Assembly (NCBI GenBank): GCA_028673005.1
Contig: CM054118.1
Location: forward strand, 57,295,338-57,359,337
Length of the DNA stretch: 64,000 nucleotides
Source: Tanypteryx hageni
Taxonomy: Eukaryota; Arthropoda; Insecta; Odonata; Petaluridae
Reading direction: 5' to 3'
The notes under the pieces are model-generated. The model searched no databases. It saw nothing but the letters and a program-made list of their open reading frames with translations, and was not told where the DNA came from. Positions within the stretch are counted from its first letter, which is position 1. Each line of letters starts with the position of its first letter. The translations under genes and the position numbers were made by a program. This document shows positions 45,852 through 56,359 of the stretch, piece after piece.

Positions 45852-46441
45852 CAGTGGTGCCCAAAGTACGGCCCGCGAAGGGATTTTGTGCGGCTCGTGA
45901 GCGTATGGTGAACAAGATTGGAAAGGTCGGAGTCGGAGTACGCAGAGTTTCCAAATGCGTTTTTTGAGATTTCACAATGTTCTCAATATTTTTCGCTCAG
46001 ATGAGAATTGAACGAGAAGCTAGCGAGGTACATTGTAAAATGCGTGTAGGTCTTCATGTAAAATAGTCGTAATTATTGTCCAACCTCAACAAAATTGGAA
46101 TTGGTCGACCAATTTTAGTCAAACTCATTAATACCAAATTGTATCAAAATAAATCCAGCGGCGCCCGAGTTTAAACATGCGGACGGACGGACGGACGGAA
46201 ACGTCCTCCCCTATATGCGTTCAATTCGTGCAAAGAACGCATAAAAACCTATCCGAAAAATTTAACACACAAATTCATACATTTTATGAAAATTTTTATA
46301 ATAAAACTTTTATTATGAAATTTTAACCACAAAAACCTTATTTAGTCTTCATTTGCCCTTATATGGCTCGTTATAACATATAGATAACTTCCGATTTAAT
46401 CTCTAATCCGGCCCGCCAGTAAAAAAGTTTGGGCGCCACTG
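45852..46441. mobile_element. hAT MITE, GGCCCGC family, 590 bp
   Basis: The left end is CAGTGGTGCCCAAAGTACGG with CCCGCG after it. The right end read inwards is CAGTGGCGCCCAAACTTTTT, later GGCGGGCCGG. The flanks GTTTAGAG (45844-45851) and GCTTAGAG (46442-46449) differ at one position and carry central TA. Inside is a (CGGA)5-like array at 46179-46198. Non-coding. Confidence 0.92.
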
Positions 46442-46449
46442 GCTTAGAG

Positions 46450-49400
46450 GAACTCGATGTTGTGTTTACAAGGCACACGGCGATTTTAAAATCAATAAGG
46501 CAGTAATTGTTATCATTTCGTTGCGGAGTAAACGATCTATTTTTGTTTTATCCATCTACTCCGCATGATCGCTTCTGACATCAAAATGATATCGGAACAG
46601 CGCAGCTTGTTCCTTAATCAAATACTCGCGTTACAACCCTGGTTATGATTGACGCATAATTTCGCATCCACGTATAATTAATTAGACCGAATATCCAATT
46701 ACGGTTAGTTCGCTGTTTTGATTAGCGTCATTAGAGGCGTTTTAGCTGCGTGTGTTCGTGAGAACGAGCGAGAATAATGCTATGCGGTAACCACTTTCCC
46801 TATCCTCTTGTCTCTGATGAGTCGAGATCGCCATTCAATGCTCTGCTCATGGGAATACGGTAAACTGCCTCTGCAGGTGTCTGTTTCTCTCCACCGGACA
46901 CACAAAGACTTTTTTATTTAATTCCAGAGCAATTTCTTCGCGTTTGTTAAGAAATCTAAAGGCTGGGTTTCTGGCATTTGACCGGGAGTTTCAGGAGTAT
47001 GCTGGACAATGGTAGCTGATATAAAATACACGGAAGCGTATGTAAATTGAAAAATATTTACGTAAACTGACATTATACATAAGCTTTTTTATATTTGCTT
47101 GAATATTTATTTTTGTATCAAATTTCTTTTCTACTCAAATGTCCGTAGACTTTCTACTCCCGTACGCTCTGTTCAATAAAACTTGTTTTATTGCGAAAAA
47201 TTGTTTTCATTATGTTTTTCGACATGGTGCGTTTGTTTTAAACGCGTCCTCCTGTTTCCAACCACGGATAAATGGGCTAGAATTGCGTGATTTTTTTCAA
47301 CTCTCATATTTTCTGTTGTAATTATTTGTAGCCATTGGAACATGTCACACCGGCCTAGTGTCTTCGGATAAATTATATAACTAATGCCCGCAACTCCGTA
47401 TTAATTCAGAAGATTCCACTCCATAATACCAATATCTAGTTCTCGTGCAAAGATTAATTCAGTTCCGCGTGAAGATGCTCAAAGGTTAATTTCTAAAAAG
47501 AAGCGTAACAACTAGTAAGTTAGAAAAAAAATATTTGTATCAAGAAATCACTTTCGACAAAAAAATCTCATCCATCAGCTCCTGTGACGAAACAGGAGAA
47601 TCTTTTTCATCTCATAGGTAGGTAGGTCTTCGGTAAAAGTTGCAGGCACGTAAATTTTAAAACATTCTTCTCTATTCGTTTCGACACGGATTAAAGTCCA
47701 TCAACAAAAGGATTCATCTTCAACTATTAAAAATTCTACTTGAACGAAAGACAACTTGAGTCTTTTGAAAGGGGAATGGCACAAATATTGAAACCACTCT
47801 TGAATCTCTTAGGAATACCTTTTTCACATAAAAGATTCATTACGCTGCCCTCGGAAACAAACACTTAAAAAATGAGAAACATCTCATTCTCTTTATTGCA
47901 TACCATTGTTCCCGGTGGCTGGTGGCCATGCTATAATCTCCCAGAAGAACGACGGCTTACTCAAAGGGGAAGCCGCTTTGTAATCGACCGCCCTCACTAA
48001 CCCCATCTCTGGGACGAACATCCCACTTCACCTTCAATTGCAGACGCCGCGTGCCAAATGCTAGCGCTAGCGTGTGTTACGTCACTTCCGCCTCATTGCC
48101 TGCGTACGCCTAGGCAGGGCGAGCAACGTTGCGCCATTCGAAAAGAGGGCTTCAAAGAGGTCAGATACACTTTCGAGGCTATGCTCCGTGTCGAAAAACG
48201 TTGCGACAGATCTCAAGAGAAGAAGTGCGAAAAGGATTGCGATTTCTATTAAATTCGAATTTCATTGACGTTTATGATTTATTTATGCGACCCTCTCTTG
48301 GAAAGATTTATTGCGCCGTATATATCTAATCTAGAAATGAAATGGCAATTCTTTTGTAACTAGCGATGAACATGTGGAAAGGGAGACCCCCAAACCCTAC
48401 AAGAAGTCCCCCTCAGATAGTATTTGATGAAATACAGAAAATCCACGGGCATTTTAAGGTTTAGTTTATCATTTTATAAATATTCTTATTTATTTAATCT
48501 CTGAAAATATTTTCCTGCTGCTAAAGAACCCGCCAAAAACTTTCTCTAGGAGGATACCGTTTGTAACAGTTCATCTTGAAATTTAAAATACCTACTTCGT
48601 AAAATATTGAGGCTTATAAGCGAATTAAAAATAAATAGTTTTGTGCGTGCATAAATATAAAGAATGTGTATGCGTGTCCGAGTTAAAAATCTTGTATCTT
48701 TTAGACCGAATAGGTTACCTATATAGTTAAATGATTTGAGATTTAAAAAATTCTTCTGTGATAATATTTCATAATTCTCGACATTTCATAATTTTTAAAT
48801 TGCCTATCACGTTGCCATAACTGAAAAATCTAAATACCTACATCTGACAACTTGCTTACTGATACTAATTGTTTGCGATTTTGCTGTAATTAAATGAACG
48901 AGAAAAACAATGCTATTTAAATTATAACTGGCATAAGGATAATTACAATCACACATTCGCTTAATCATTTTCATTTTCAAAACGCCGCTTTAAAAAATCA
49001 AATTATTAAAAGCCATATGATTTTTTTAACCGTATTCTAAAAATTCGATCAAACGTCTTACATTTTAATCGACATTAAAATAACGAAAACACATTCGAAA
49101 GAGAATTATCCTGCTCACCTCATGGCTAATCTTTTTTACGGATATTAGATTGACAGCATGGGAAAAAATTATTTCCGAATCAAAGCAAAGACAAGGTAAA
49201 TTCAATTCCCTTCTAAACACAATATTGCTCACTTTGCGACGAAACCTCCTCCCCTCTTGTGTTCTTATTTAATCTACAAAGGAAATTAAAGAGACCATCC
49301 ATGCGAGGTTCGTGGATTTGAAAAGCATGATTTCATTAAGCGGCTTAATCTCATACTAGGAGATACATCAAACTCCCTCCCTAATACAATTCCCTAACAA

Positions 49401-50540
49401 GCGGAACGCTTAAGTGGTTGGTCGCCGCGTGTTTGTCTTGGCAACCACTCAGAATGTCAAGAGAGGGGAGGTCTTGTGAGTGATGACGTAGAATCGATTA
49501 CTGGTGGTTGGAGGAAAGAAACACGCCGCGAATGGAAATTTATTGATATCAAAAGCCGACTTGAAAACACACGCTTTAATGTATAAAAATATCTAACAAG
49601 TACGAAAGCATGTACAATTGCGTACCAAACTATTGTATTCACACGCATGTAAATTAAAATAAACACTAGATACTATCGACATGGAGTTCGTTCGATACAA
49701 AGAAATATAACTTAATAGTGTGTGCAGACTATTACAAAAGGAAGAAGATAATGAAAAACATGGCGACTCAAGAGTCCAATCCCATAAATTAATTAAGCTA
49801 TAATTTGATACAAATTAACTAAGACTACGCTATCTCTGAAAAAACATGAACCAACGTCTTTGATTATTTTAGACTAAAATCTTCTTCATTGACTTTCAGC
49901 TTTCTCTGAAGAGTGCTTAACAGTCAGTTTCTCAAGTTCGAGTTACTACTTTTTTCTGATTCAGTGCTGGATTTGTTTGAAATCTAGGCCCAATAATCGC
50001 TGTTAGATAAATTAATTATTTGAAAACACTAAGACTGAAGAAAGCAAAAATATTGATATAAAATTGAGATAATGAAAACAAGGAATTCATAATTTAATTT
50101 AATAAAGAGGATAATTATAGCTCATCACGCATGCGTTCGAATTATCGCTCTGGAGACAAAAATTATCAGATTCGTTTCGTGAGCTTTGAAACAGATAAGA
50201 TTTTACCACATATTAATCCAGTTTTTGCATAAAAAGTGTTTTTAGTTATAAAAAGTTTCGAGAGTATGTTATCACTGCACTAAAATATAAATCTTGAAAA
50301 ATATACTTAAGCAATAAAAAATAAAAATCAGTCGATTGTCTTTTCAGCGTTGCTTATGAACATTTTATTGTTGGAACAATGTCGTCGATCAAGGAACTTT
50401 TGCACTTTTGCAAGCACCTAATAATTATTTCAAATTTTACATGAAAGCTTACGTCACTACTACAGTTGATCTACCTAACGTAATGATCTTCAGCTATACC
50501 TTACAGAGGGAATCATCATACTGCTGTCTATTCGATAGAG
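46450..50540. other. No gene called
   Basis: Mostly AT-rich. About 47890-48240 is richer in CpG and includes the palindrome GCTAGCGCTAGC (48060-48071) and TTACGTCA, a CRE-like site, at 48077. A promoter is possible but no downstream coding exon is evident: the three overlapping 64-66-codon frames at 48058-48329 are unrelated to anything I know. Confidence 0.4.
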
Positions 50541-50765
50541 GGGGTGCCGGTGGTGTAGTGGCTAGGATGCTGGCTGATACTCGTCTACTGCTCGAAGGGG
50601 CAGCGGGCACGAATCCTGCGAAAGTAGGATTTTCCAAGGTCGCTCGACCCTCTGTTTGCGTGGTTTGAGGAGACCGCGCAAATTCAGCGTTTCGTCCTTC
50701 GGAAGGGACTTGACTCCCTTGGTGCTCTTCGTTAAGAGTAGGCTAATGCCGGTGTAGGAGGCAGG
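50541..50765 (+). repeat. tRNA-derived SINE
   Basis: The head TGGTGTAGTGGCTAGGATGC (50551-50570) is a typical RNA polymerase III A box. About 35 bp later GGGCACGAATCCTGC (50605-50619) fits a degenerate B box. The body contains TCGTCCTTCGGAAGGGAC and GGTGCTCTTCGTTAAGAGTA then GGCTAATGCCGG, a type of body I associate with arthropod tRNA-SINEs. No tRNA cloverleaf or CCA-less acceptor pairing is good enough for a tRNA gene. The 3' end merges with the palindromic minisatellite at 50755-50890. Confidence 0.75.
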
Positions 50766-50890
50766 ATGGACTCCCCAGGCAGGTTAGACTCTAGAGTCCG
50801 TCTCGCCTAAACCAGTAATCAGGCAGGATGGACTCTAGGCGGCACCTTGGACTCCATGCCTGAGCTAGGCAGGGTGGACTTCATGAAATA
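50755..50890. repeat. Minisatellite with GACTCTAGAGTC-like units, copy 1
   Basis: AGGCAGGATGGACTC recurs at about 50760 and 50821, with diverged variants AGGCAGGTTAGACTCTAGAG and AGGCAGGGTGGACTTCATG. The unit centres on the palindrome GACTCTAGAGTC. Related units in inverse orientation lie at 52117-52210. Confidence 0.7.
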
Positions 50891-52110
50891 TATATTTTGA
50901 TTTGTTAATTTTTTCGTGTATATTTTGATTTTAACGAGCATCTCAAGATTTCTCGAGAAATATACAATAACAAAATTTTGATTTTGATAGTTTTTAAATT
51001 TATAAACTATTATTACAAACAAATAAGAATTGAACAAAAGGCTTCGTGTTAAATAATAATTCATTATATATTTATACAGATTTTAAAAATTATTTATTCT
51101 GTTTTAACTTTTTTCATTGAAAAATTTTATAGGAAGCATAAACAATTCACAGATTTATCGTACATCCTAGCCTTATACCTTTTTAATACGAAATGTCCAT
51201 AAATTTGAGTTGATGTTACAGCACATATTTGAAAGTGCTTTTCGCTAATTATAACTTTTATGTAATTTTTTTCTGTTGATTCGTCAATATTAATTTCTGA
51301 CAATATAACAAAAGAATATATCTACAAAATTTAATGATGAATTTTAAGAAATATTTTTAAATTTTTGTTTCTGTCATCTGAAGCTTTAATTTGGGTTATT
51401 AAGTAAATGATGCTTTTTTTAGAAATTTACGATGCCAAAACCGCATTCTTTTTCGTAATCAACGATGGAGGGTATCAACTATTCGTAGATTTTTATGAAA
51501 AAAGTTTTAATGTAATATTTTTCGCTTAGAAGTCAACAAGATGGAAAAGTATACTCCATAAATGGAATACACAGAGATTTCAAAGGAAATTCGTAAAAAA
51601 CAGTATCGAAAAATTAGGTGCTTCGTGAATTTTTATCTCCGTAATTATAAGTCGTAATTGTGTGGCCTCGCGGACTTTTACGTGGTAAATAATGTTCTTT
51701 ATCCGAATAAATTTTTAATATATAACTCGCAGATTAGCGCGCTTGAAACACAGAAATAATCAGCATTAAATACATTTTTTAGCAAAGCAAATTCGATAAT
51801 TGATTATCATGCTTAAAAACCAGCTGTACGCAAAATTACATACGATCTCAACTTGAGAGAAGATACATTAGATAATTGGAAACAGTTAAACAAACTTCCC
51901 GATCTGAATAATGCGCATCAAAGAAAATTGTGCTTAAAATTGCATACATTTTTTCTTAACTTGAAAGAAACAACACTCCATAATGAAAAGCAATAAAAAG
52001 TGTCTGAAAACCCCTTACGAATAAATAGGATTATTGGTGTGCTTGGGTTATTACGTAATAGTATGATTGCATAGCGAATTGGCATTAATGATAGTTCCGT
52101 ATCGTTTATT
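50891..52110. other. AT-rich DNA between two minisatellite blocks; includes a dispersed repeat
   Basis: No gene seen. Positions about 51540-51670 match 58855-59010 in inverse orientation (TTTATGGAGTAT, ACGGAGATAAAAATT). The whole 50755-52210 segment could be the inside of one larger element bounded by the inverted minisatellites. Confidence 0.5.
51540..51670 (-). repeat. Dispersed repeat, inverted partner at 58855-59010
   Basis: Read on the minus strand this gives ATCTCTGTGTATTCCATTTA then TGGAGTATACTTTTCC, and earlier TAATTACGGAGATAAAAATT. The plus strand at 58855-59010 gives the corresponding TAGTTTCGGAGATAAAAATT and ATCTCTGTGTATTCCATTTA. The two blocks keep different relative order on their own strands because the family is longer than the window of match I can trace. 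The class is unknown. Confidence 0.55.
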
Positions 52111-52116
52111 TAGCCT

Positions 52117-52210
52117 GACTCTAGAGTCAGTTCTACCTAGGTGAGATGGACTCTAGAGTCAGTTCTACCTAGGTGAGATGGACTCTAGAGTCTACTCTGT
52201 CTATAGTCCA
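52117..52210. repeat. Minisatellite with GACTCTAGAGTC units, copy 2 (32-bp period)
   Basis: GACTCTAGAGTCAGTTCTAC followed by CTAGGTGAGATG starts at 52117 and 52149, and a third partial unit starts at 52181. The first two 32-bp units are identical. The consensus is the reverse complement of the block at 50755-50890 (GGTGGACTATAGACAG reads like AGGATGGACTCTAG). Confidence 0.85.
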
Positions 52211-52219
52211 CCCTGGCTA

Positions 52220-52828
52220 CCATACCGGTAGCGAGTTTCCCTTCTCCCTTATGATTGTGTTCGGTGTGGAAGGAGCTACGTCTATAATAACCCAAGAGGT
52301 TGATTAGCCAAATATACACACACACGTTATTCGATAGAGTTATATAGTGAAATGAAAGTGATTACCGTATATTTAGCATAATTATTTCCTTAGGGTTATT
52401 GGACTACATTTGTATAATAATTTTAATGCAGTCTTTCCAAATTGCGGCTTTAAAAATGTTATTAACCTTATCCGTCTCTTTTCTCTCGGGAGGAAGATCA
52501 TTCTCAGAGCTTAAACTAATAAAAATCATTCTAAGTTCATCACTGCCGAAACATTGACTTTCCGGCTTAGCTATTATTTCTATAGAGCATAAGATAGTTG
52601 AAACGCGTTAATTTTTCGGAATTTAATGTGACATTCTACCAAGTTCAGCCGAACGAAATTGAAATTAAATTGTGTTGTTTAAAGGCTTCGTCGTATTTCG
52701 GCTTTGTTTTCAGTGTTGTATTTGCAAGTAATATGTTTTTTCTTTTTTTTAATTGGATAAGACGGATTTTTATCCTTCCGCACAGGGCGGCCAATTTCCT
52801 GGAGCCGTCACTGGCTGCGCAGCGTACT
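52220..52828. other. No feature seen
   Basis: AT-rich sequence with no domain-bearing frame. A short CA run lies at 52318-52325. Confidence 0.5.
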
Positions 52829-52971
52829 CAGAGCTGTCCCTAGAGAGGCATCGGGCCTTGGGAAAATCGGCCTCTAACCTTTGCCAACAAATTAAACTTT
52901 CCTTGCGTTGATGACGGAATGCGGAGCCCGGCGCGATTGTTCCGAATCGCCTTACTCTAGGGAAGGTCCCG
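52829..52971. mobile_element. hAT-like MITE, CAGGGCC family, 143 bp
   Basis: The left end is CAGAGCTGTCCCTAGAGAGG. The right end read inwards is CGGGACCTTCCCTAGAGTAA with GGCGATTCGGAAC after it, matching the right end of the element at 24496-24663. The flanks AGCGTACT and AGGATACA agree at five of eight positions. Confidence 0.65.
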
Positions 52972-52979
52972 AGGATACA

Positions 52980-54167
52980 AGAACAAAAATTCACTCGTAA
53001 CACAACTAATATTCCATTCCTTTGAATTGGCGTTAAAAGAATTGTACAAATCCTCGCCAAACCGAGTTTCCGCTTTATGTTATCGGGGAAGAAAGTTTTA
53101 ATTGCGTTATAATTGGGACAGAACGATTTCATGCAACGCACCGAGGTGCGCAAGGGGCGTCGTTTGTTTTACTTATCCCAAGAACCGAGAATGCCCAGCA
53201 GGAGGCGAAAGTTCGCTTTCGTGCGATCCTTATCGCCCCGTGAACCTTGACCCGCGATAAGGTCTCGTCTCGCCCGGGTTAAGTAAAAACAAATTAGCGG
53301 AAAAAACAAAAGGGGCATTTGAATAAAAAAAATATAAATGCGTTCGGGAGTGGTCCTTAAATACGGTTGTTGTTCTTTTTCTCCTGAAGGAGATCGCTAC
53401 AGATTTGACACGACGTGGGATTAACGCGGTTCGTTAATGGTGTCCTTTCTTTTCTCCCTTCTCTCTCTCTCCCACCGAGAACATCAATCTTGCGTGTTTC
53501 GACGCGTGAAATTAAAACACGCGTGCGTCATTTTTTTATTTCCCCCGCGTGTCGCTCTTGTACACGCTCCGTCTCTTTTCCCTCGCTCTTTTTTATCTCT
53601 CCCTTCCTCGGTTATAACTCCTTTCTGTCTTTCGCTTCTTCCTTTCCTCCTCTTCCCTCCACATCTCTTTACAAATTTCCGCCCTTTCTTTCTCGACTAA
53701 AGTTACCACCTATTCAAGATGTCATATACGGAATTCCCATATGAAATATTGACGGGTGGAAACACTAGATCAAGCCCGATGAGTTTGCAGCCATGCATTA
53801 ACATCCAGTTACTAACCGTTGCCGGTTGATTTTGATGACGGTCAATTTCGATTTTTCGCGATTTAGGAGAGTAATCCTCTCCTCTTCAAATAGATTCCGA
53901 CCACAATTCGAGAAAGGCGAGGTATGTCGATTTTTCAGTGACGACAGCTATATGATTGGTTAAAACTCGCGGAAAACAGGTAGCAGGTGATAAAAAAATA
54001 TCGTGAAGCCAAATAAAAACAGAATTACTTCATATTTTAGGTGATTTCGATCATTTGAAATTTAAATAGCCTGTTTCTGCCACAATGCAGTCGTCTTTAG
54101 TGGAAATTCGCCGAAAGTAGATTCTATTGATTTTATTTATTTCCATGAGTTAACAATTCGTTACCTC
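52980..54167. other. GC-richer DNA and pyrimidine tract; no gene called
   Basis: About 53160-53290 is CpG-rich and contains TTATCG/CGATAAG (GATA-type) motifs, with no proof of function. About 53430-53700 is pyrimidine-rich. The two overlapping frames there (53415-53744 and 53437-53700) are Leu/Ser/Phe low-complexity translations, so neither is called. Confidence 0.4.
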
Positions 54168-54223
54168 CAGGGCCGTGCCAATTGGTTAGGCGGCGAGGCG
54201 ACCGCCTCAGGCGCCAAAGTTGG
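54168..54223 (+). mobile_element. hAT end fragment (CAGGGCCGTGCC)
   Basis: CAGGGCCGTGCCAATTGGTT, AGGCGGCGAGGCGACCGCCT and CAGGCGCCAAAGTTGG form the GC-rich terminus style of the MITE at 36010-36281. No partner terminus was found downstream. Confidence 0.5.
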
Positions 54224-54229
54224 ACCACA

Positions 54230-56140
54230 ATGAAATTCTTTCCATAAGCGTTCCTTTATTCCTAGAATACCATTTTCCGATGTTGCTTTATTGGCGTACG
54301 TACGCAGAGCAGAGCAGCCAATCCCTTCGAGAAATTTTTACTTATTTTCATAGGTTGAAGTTCGTAAAAACTTCCCGCTTCGTTTGGAATTCATTCGGCA
54401 ACGCGACTCTTATTGAGCTTCGTGTGGCTCATTAAGGGCTTAATAGCAGCTCCTCTAACCATTACTTCCTTCTGACTGAAGTGCACATTTATTACATTCC
54501 TCGCACCGTACCCTAGTAGGCAGTCAAATCAAAGGACTGACGCGTTGTCTACCGATTAGTTGCGCCCGCCAGTCTATTTCTAGGTTGGGAGAGCGAGCGA
54601 GAAGACTCATAGAAAATTTAAGCCGAATGTTTACTACGTGAACTGGTGTATCTCTTGCCATACCTACTCCGGTTTTGTGTAAGTGTATGCCATCTTGGGA
54701 GATCCTTTTATCCCTTGATCGAAGCCAATAAGGGACACGTGGCCGACGAGTATTTTATTTCTAAATAAGTTGATATGTCTTTCCAATACCACCCGCCAGC
54801 CTTAAAAATTTTCCTAAGATCTGCTAAATTAGTGGGCATAGGTTCTTTTGCATTATCGCCATTATGCTCTCATAAAAGCGTTTGTTGTGGAAGTTATTTT
54901 ATTTTCTTAGTGTTTTTTCGCAGTTAACTTCTTTTTGTTTGCCAAAGTGCTAACATCTTTCAGTGGATCATCTGTTCGAGAACAGTTCCGCGTTTACTCT
55001 AGGTGATTATCTTCATTGAACCAGTTAGTATCTGAGCGAAAAAGAGAGGGAGTGAATAGAGAAATGAAGAGGAGAGAAAGGAGCGGCAGTGCCTTAATAA
55101 TAAGGTCCGAATCTTTATACGGTTGGATATATCAAGGGACGATAGCGCGAAGTGATCAAGTATAATACTCCCATAGACAACGAGGAGAATTTCAGAGCTG
55201 TCACTTTTTGGTTCGATTACTTATATAGGTACATTGCGATTCTGGTTCTTTAATTGCGATAAAGATATCGGCTCATTGTCAGTCATTAGAAGGACGTGGT
55301 ATATATATATGAAATCCCGAATCTAAAGGTTCAGCTGGTTTCCTTCTCTGTGTACAGTTAGCGCATATTACAACCTTCAGTCGGCCACAGCAGATTTAGA
55401 TACCTATATGAGAGATTGTGTAAATTTTCTTTCGGTGTGGGTTTCGAAGTACCTTTCAAATAAAGTTATATATACATTATCTGAAACGTAGCTAAATTTC
55501 TTATCAACAAACATGAAAAATAAAGCAATAGGTATATTGCAAAATACCAGCAAGTATAGAATGTGGTCAAGCTGTGGATGGCGAGCGGCAGTAAGATAAC
55601 GACGTGAGAGGTTGTTAGCTTGCCGAAGTTAAATATATTTTACATAAATTAATGGTTACAAATATGATATGGAAATCAATCGAGTGCCATAATTCACATA
55701 TCACGGCTGCAAAACGTTTCACTAAGAATGACCAAAATTTAGACAGTTAAACCAAATTAAATTGAAAAGGAGCACTAAAATATATGCAGTTAAGTTAATT
55801 GGTCGAATTTCTCCTTATTATATAATATGTACTACAGTCACAAAATTACGCCTGCCGATTAAGTTTCGACGCACGGTTTTATTATGTAAAATCCGTTCAC
55901 CTTTAGTCACACTTGCCACTTCAACAAATAACCAATTATAAGAAAGGGGGAAAAATAAAAAAAAAATAAAACGAAACAAAATAAAAATATATATGTAATA
56001 AAAATAAAAGAAATGCGGGATATCACATGGAAAAGATTTAATTAAAACAAAAAAATACTTTGCTCGTGAATACAAGAATGTTTTTTAAATGACGGAATAG
56101 ATAAGAGTAGGTGACAAGTTGACTCTCCATAGTGGTCAGT
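54230..56140. other. No gene seen
   Basis: AT-rich sequence with an A/T-only stretch near 55945-56010. No domains in the short frames. Confidence 0.5.
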
Positions 56141-56149
56141 GGCCGGCAT

Positions 56150-56350
56150 GGAATCCACCATACCGGGGTCTCCCCGGGCAAATGCAGTTTTCCTCACGGC
56201 ACTCAGGTTCCCTGATGATGACGACAGAGATAGTCGTCGAAACGTCGGCAGAGATCGTCGATACGACCCGGCTCGCCACCCGAGAAAGCTTCACCCTTCA
56301 GTATTTTTTTGCTCACGTGCTGAATCCAGAGAAATATTCACAACTATTTA
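56150..56350 (+). mobile_element. Penelope-like element fragment (structured terminal region)
   Basis: CCTGATGATGACGACAGAGA, TAGTCGTCGAAACGTCGG and, after a gap, CCGGCTCGCCACCCGAGAAA are phrases I recognise from the repeat ends of Penelope-like retroelements in arthropods and other animals (typically CCTGATGA..GAAACGTCGG). The overlapping 78- and 88-codon frames (56119-56355, 56139-56405) are incidental. There is no reverse transcriptase or GIY-YIG sequence nearby, so this is a 5'-truncated or solo terminal piece. Recognition is from memory of the motif, not from a search. Confidence 0.55.
56212..56247 (+). ncRNA. Hammerhead-ribozyme-like motif (degenerate)
   Basis: The sequence contains CTGATGA (56212-56218), a 6-bp stem GACGAC/GTCGTC (56220-56225 with 56233-56238, loop AGAGATA), then GAAAC (56239-56243). 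This is the core order of a hammerhead: CUGAUGA, stem II, GAAA. One extra T sits between the core and stem II, and stems I and III are not convincing. Activity is doubtful. Hammerheads are known in Penelope-like elements, which fits the context. Confidence 0.35.
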
Positions 56351-56359
56351 TGTAGTAAT

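Noticed and set aside
50541..50620. Functional tRNA gene
   Set aside because: The A box is good, but the B box is degenerate, the arms do not pair, and a SINE body follows.
53415..53744. Two overlapping plus-strand frames of 109 and 87 codons
   Set aside because: Both translate a pyrimidine-rich tract into Leu/Ser/Phe/Pro low-complexity sequence.
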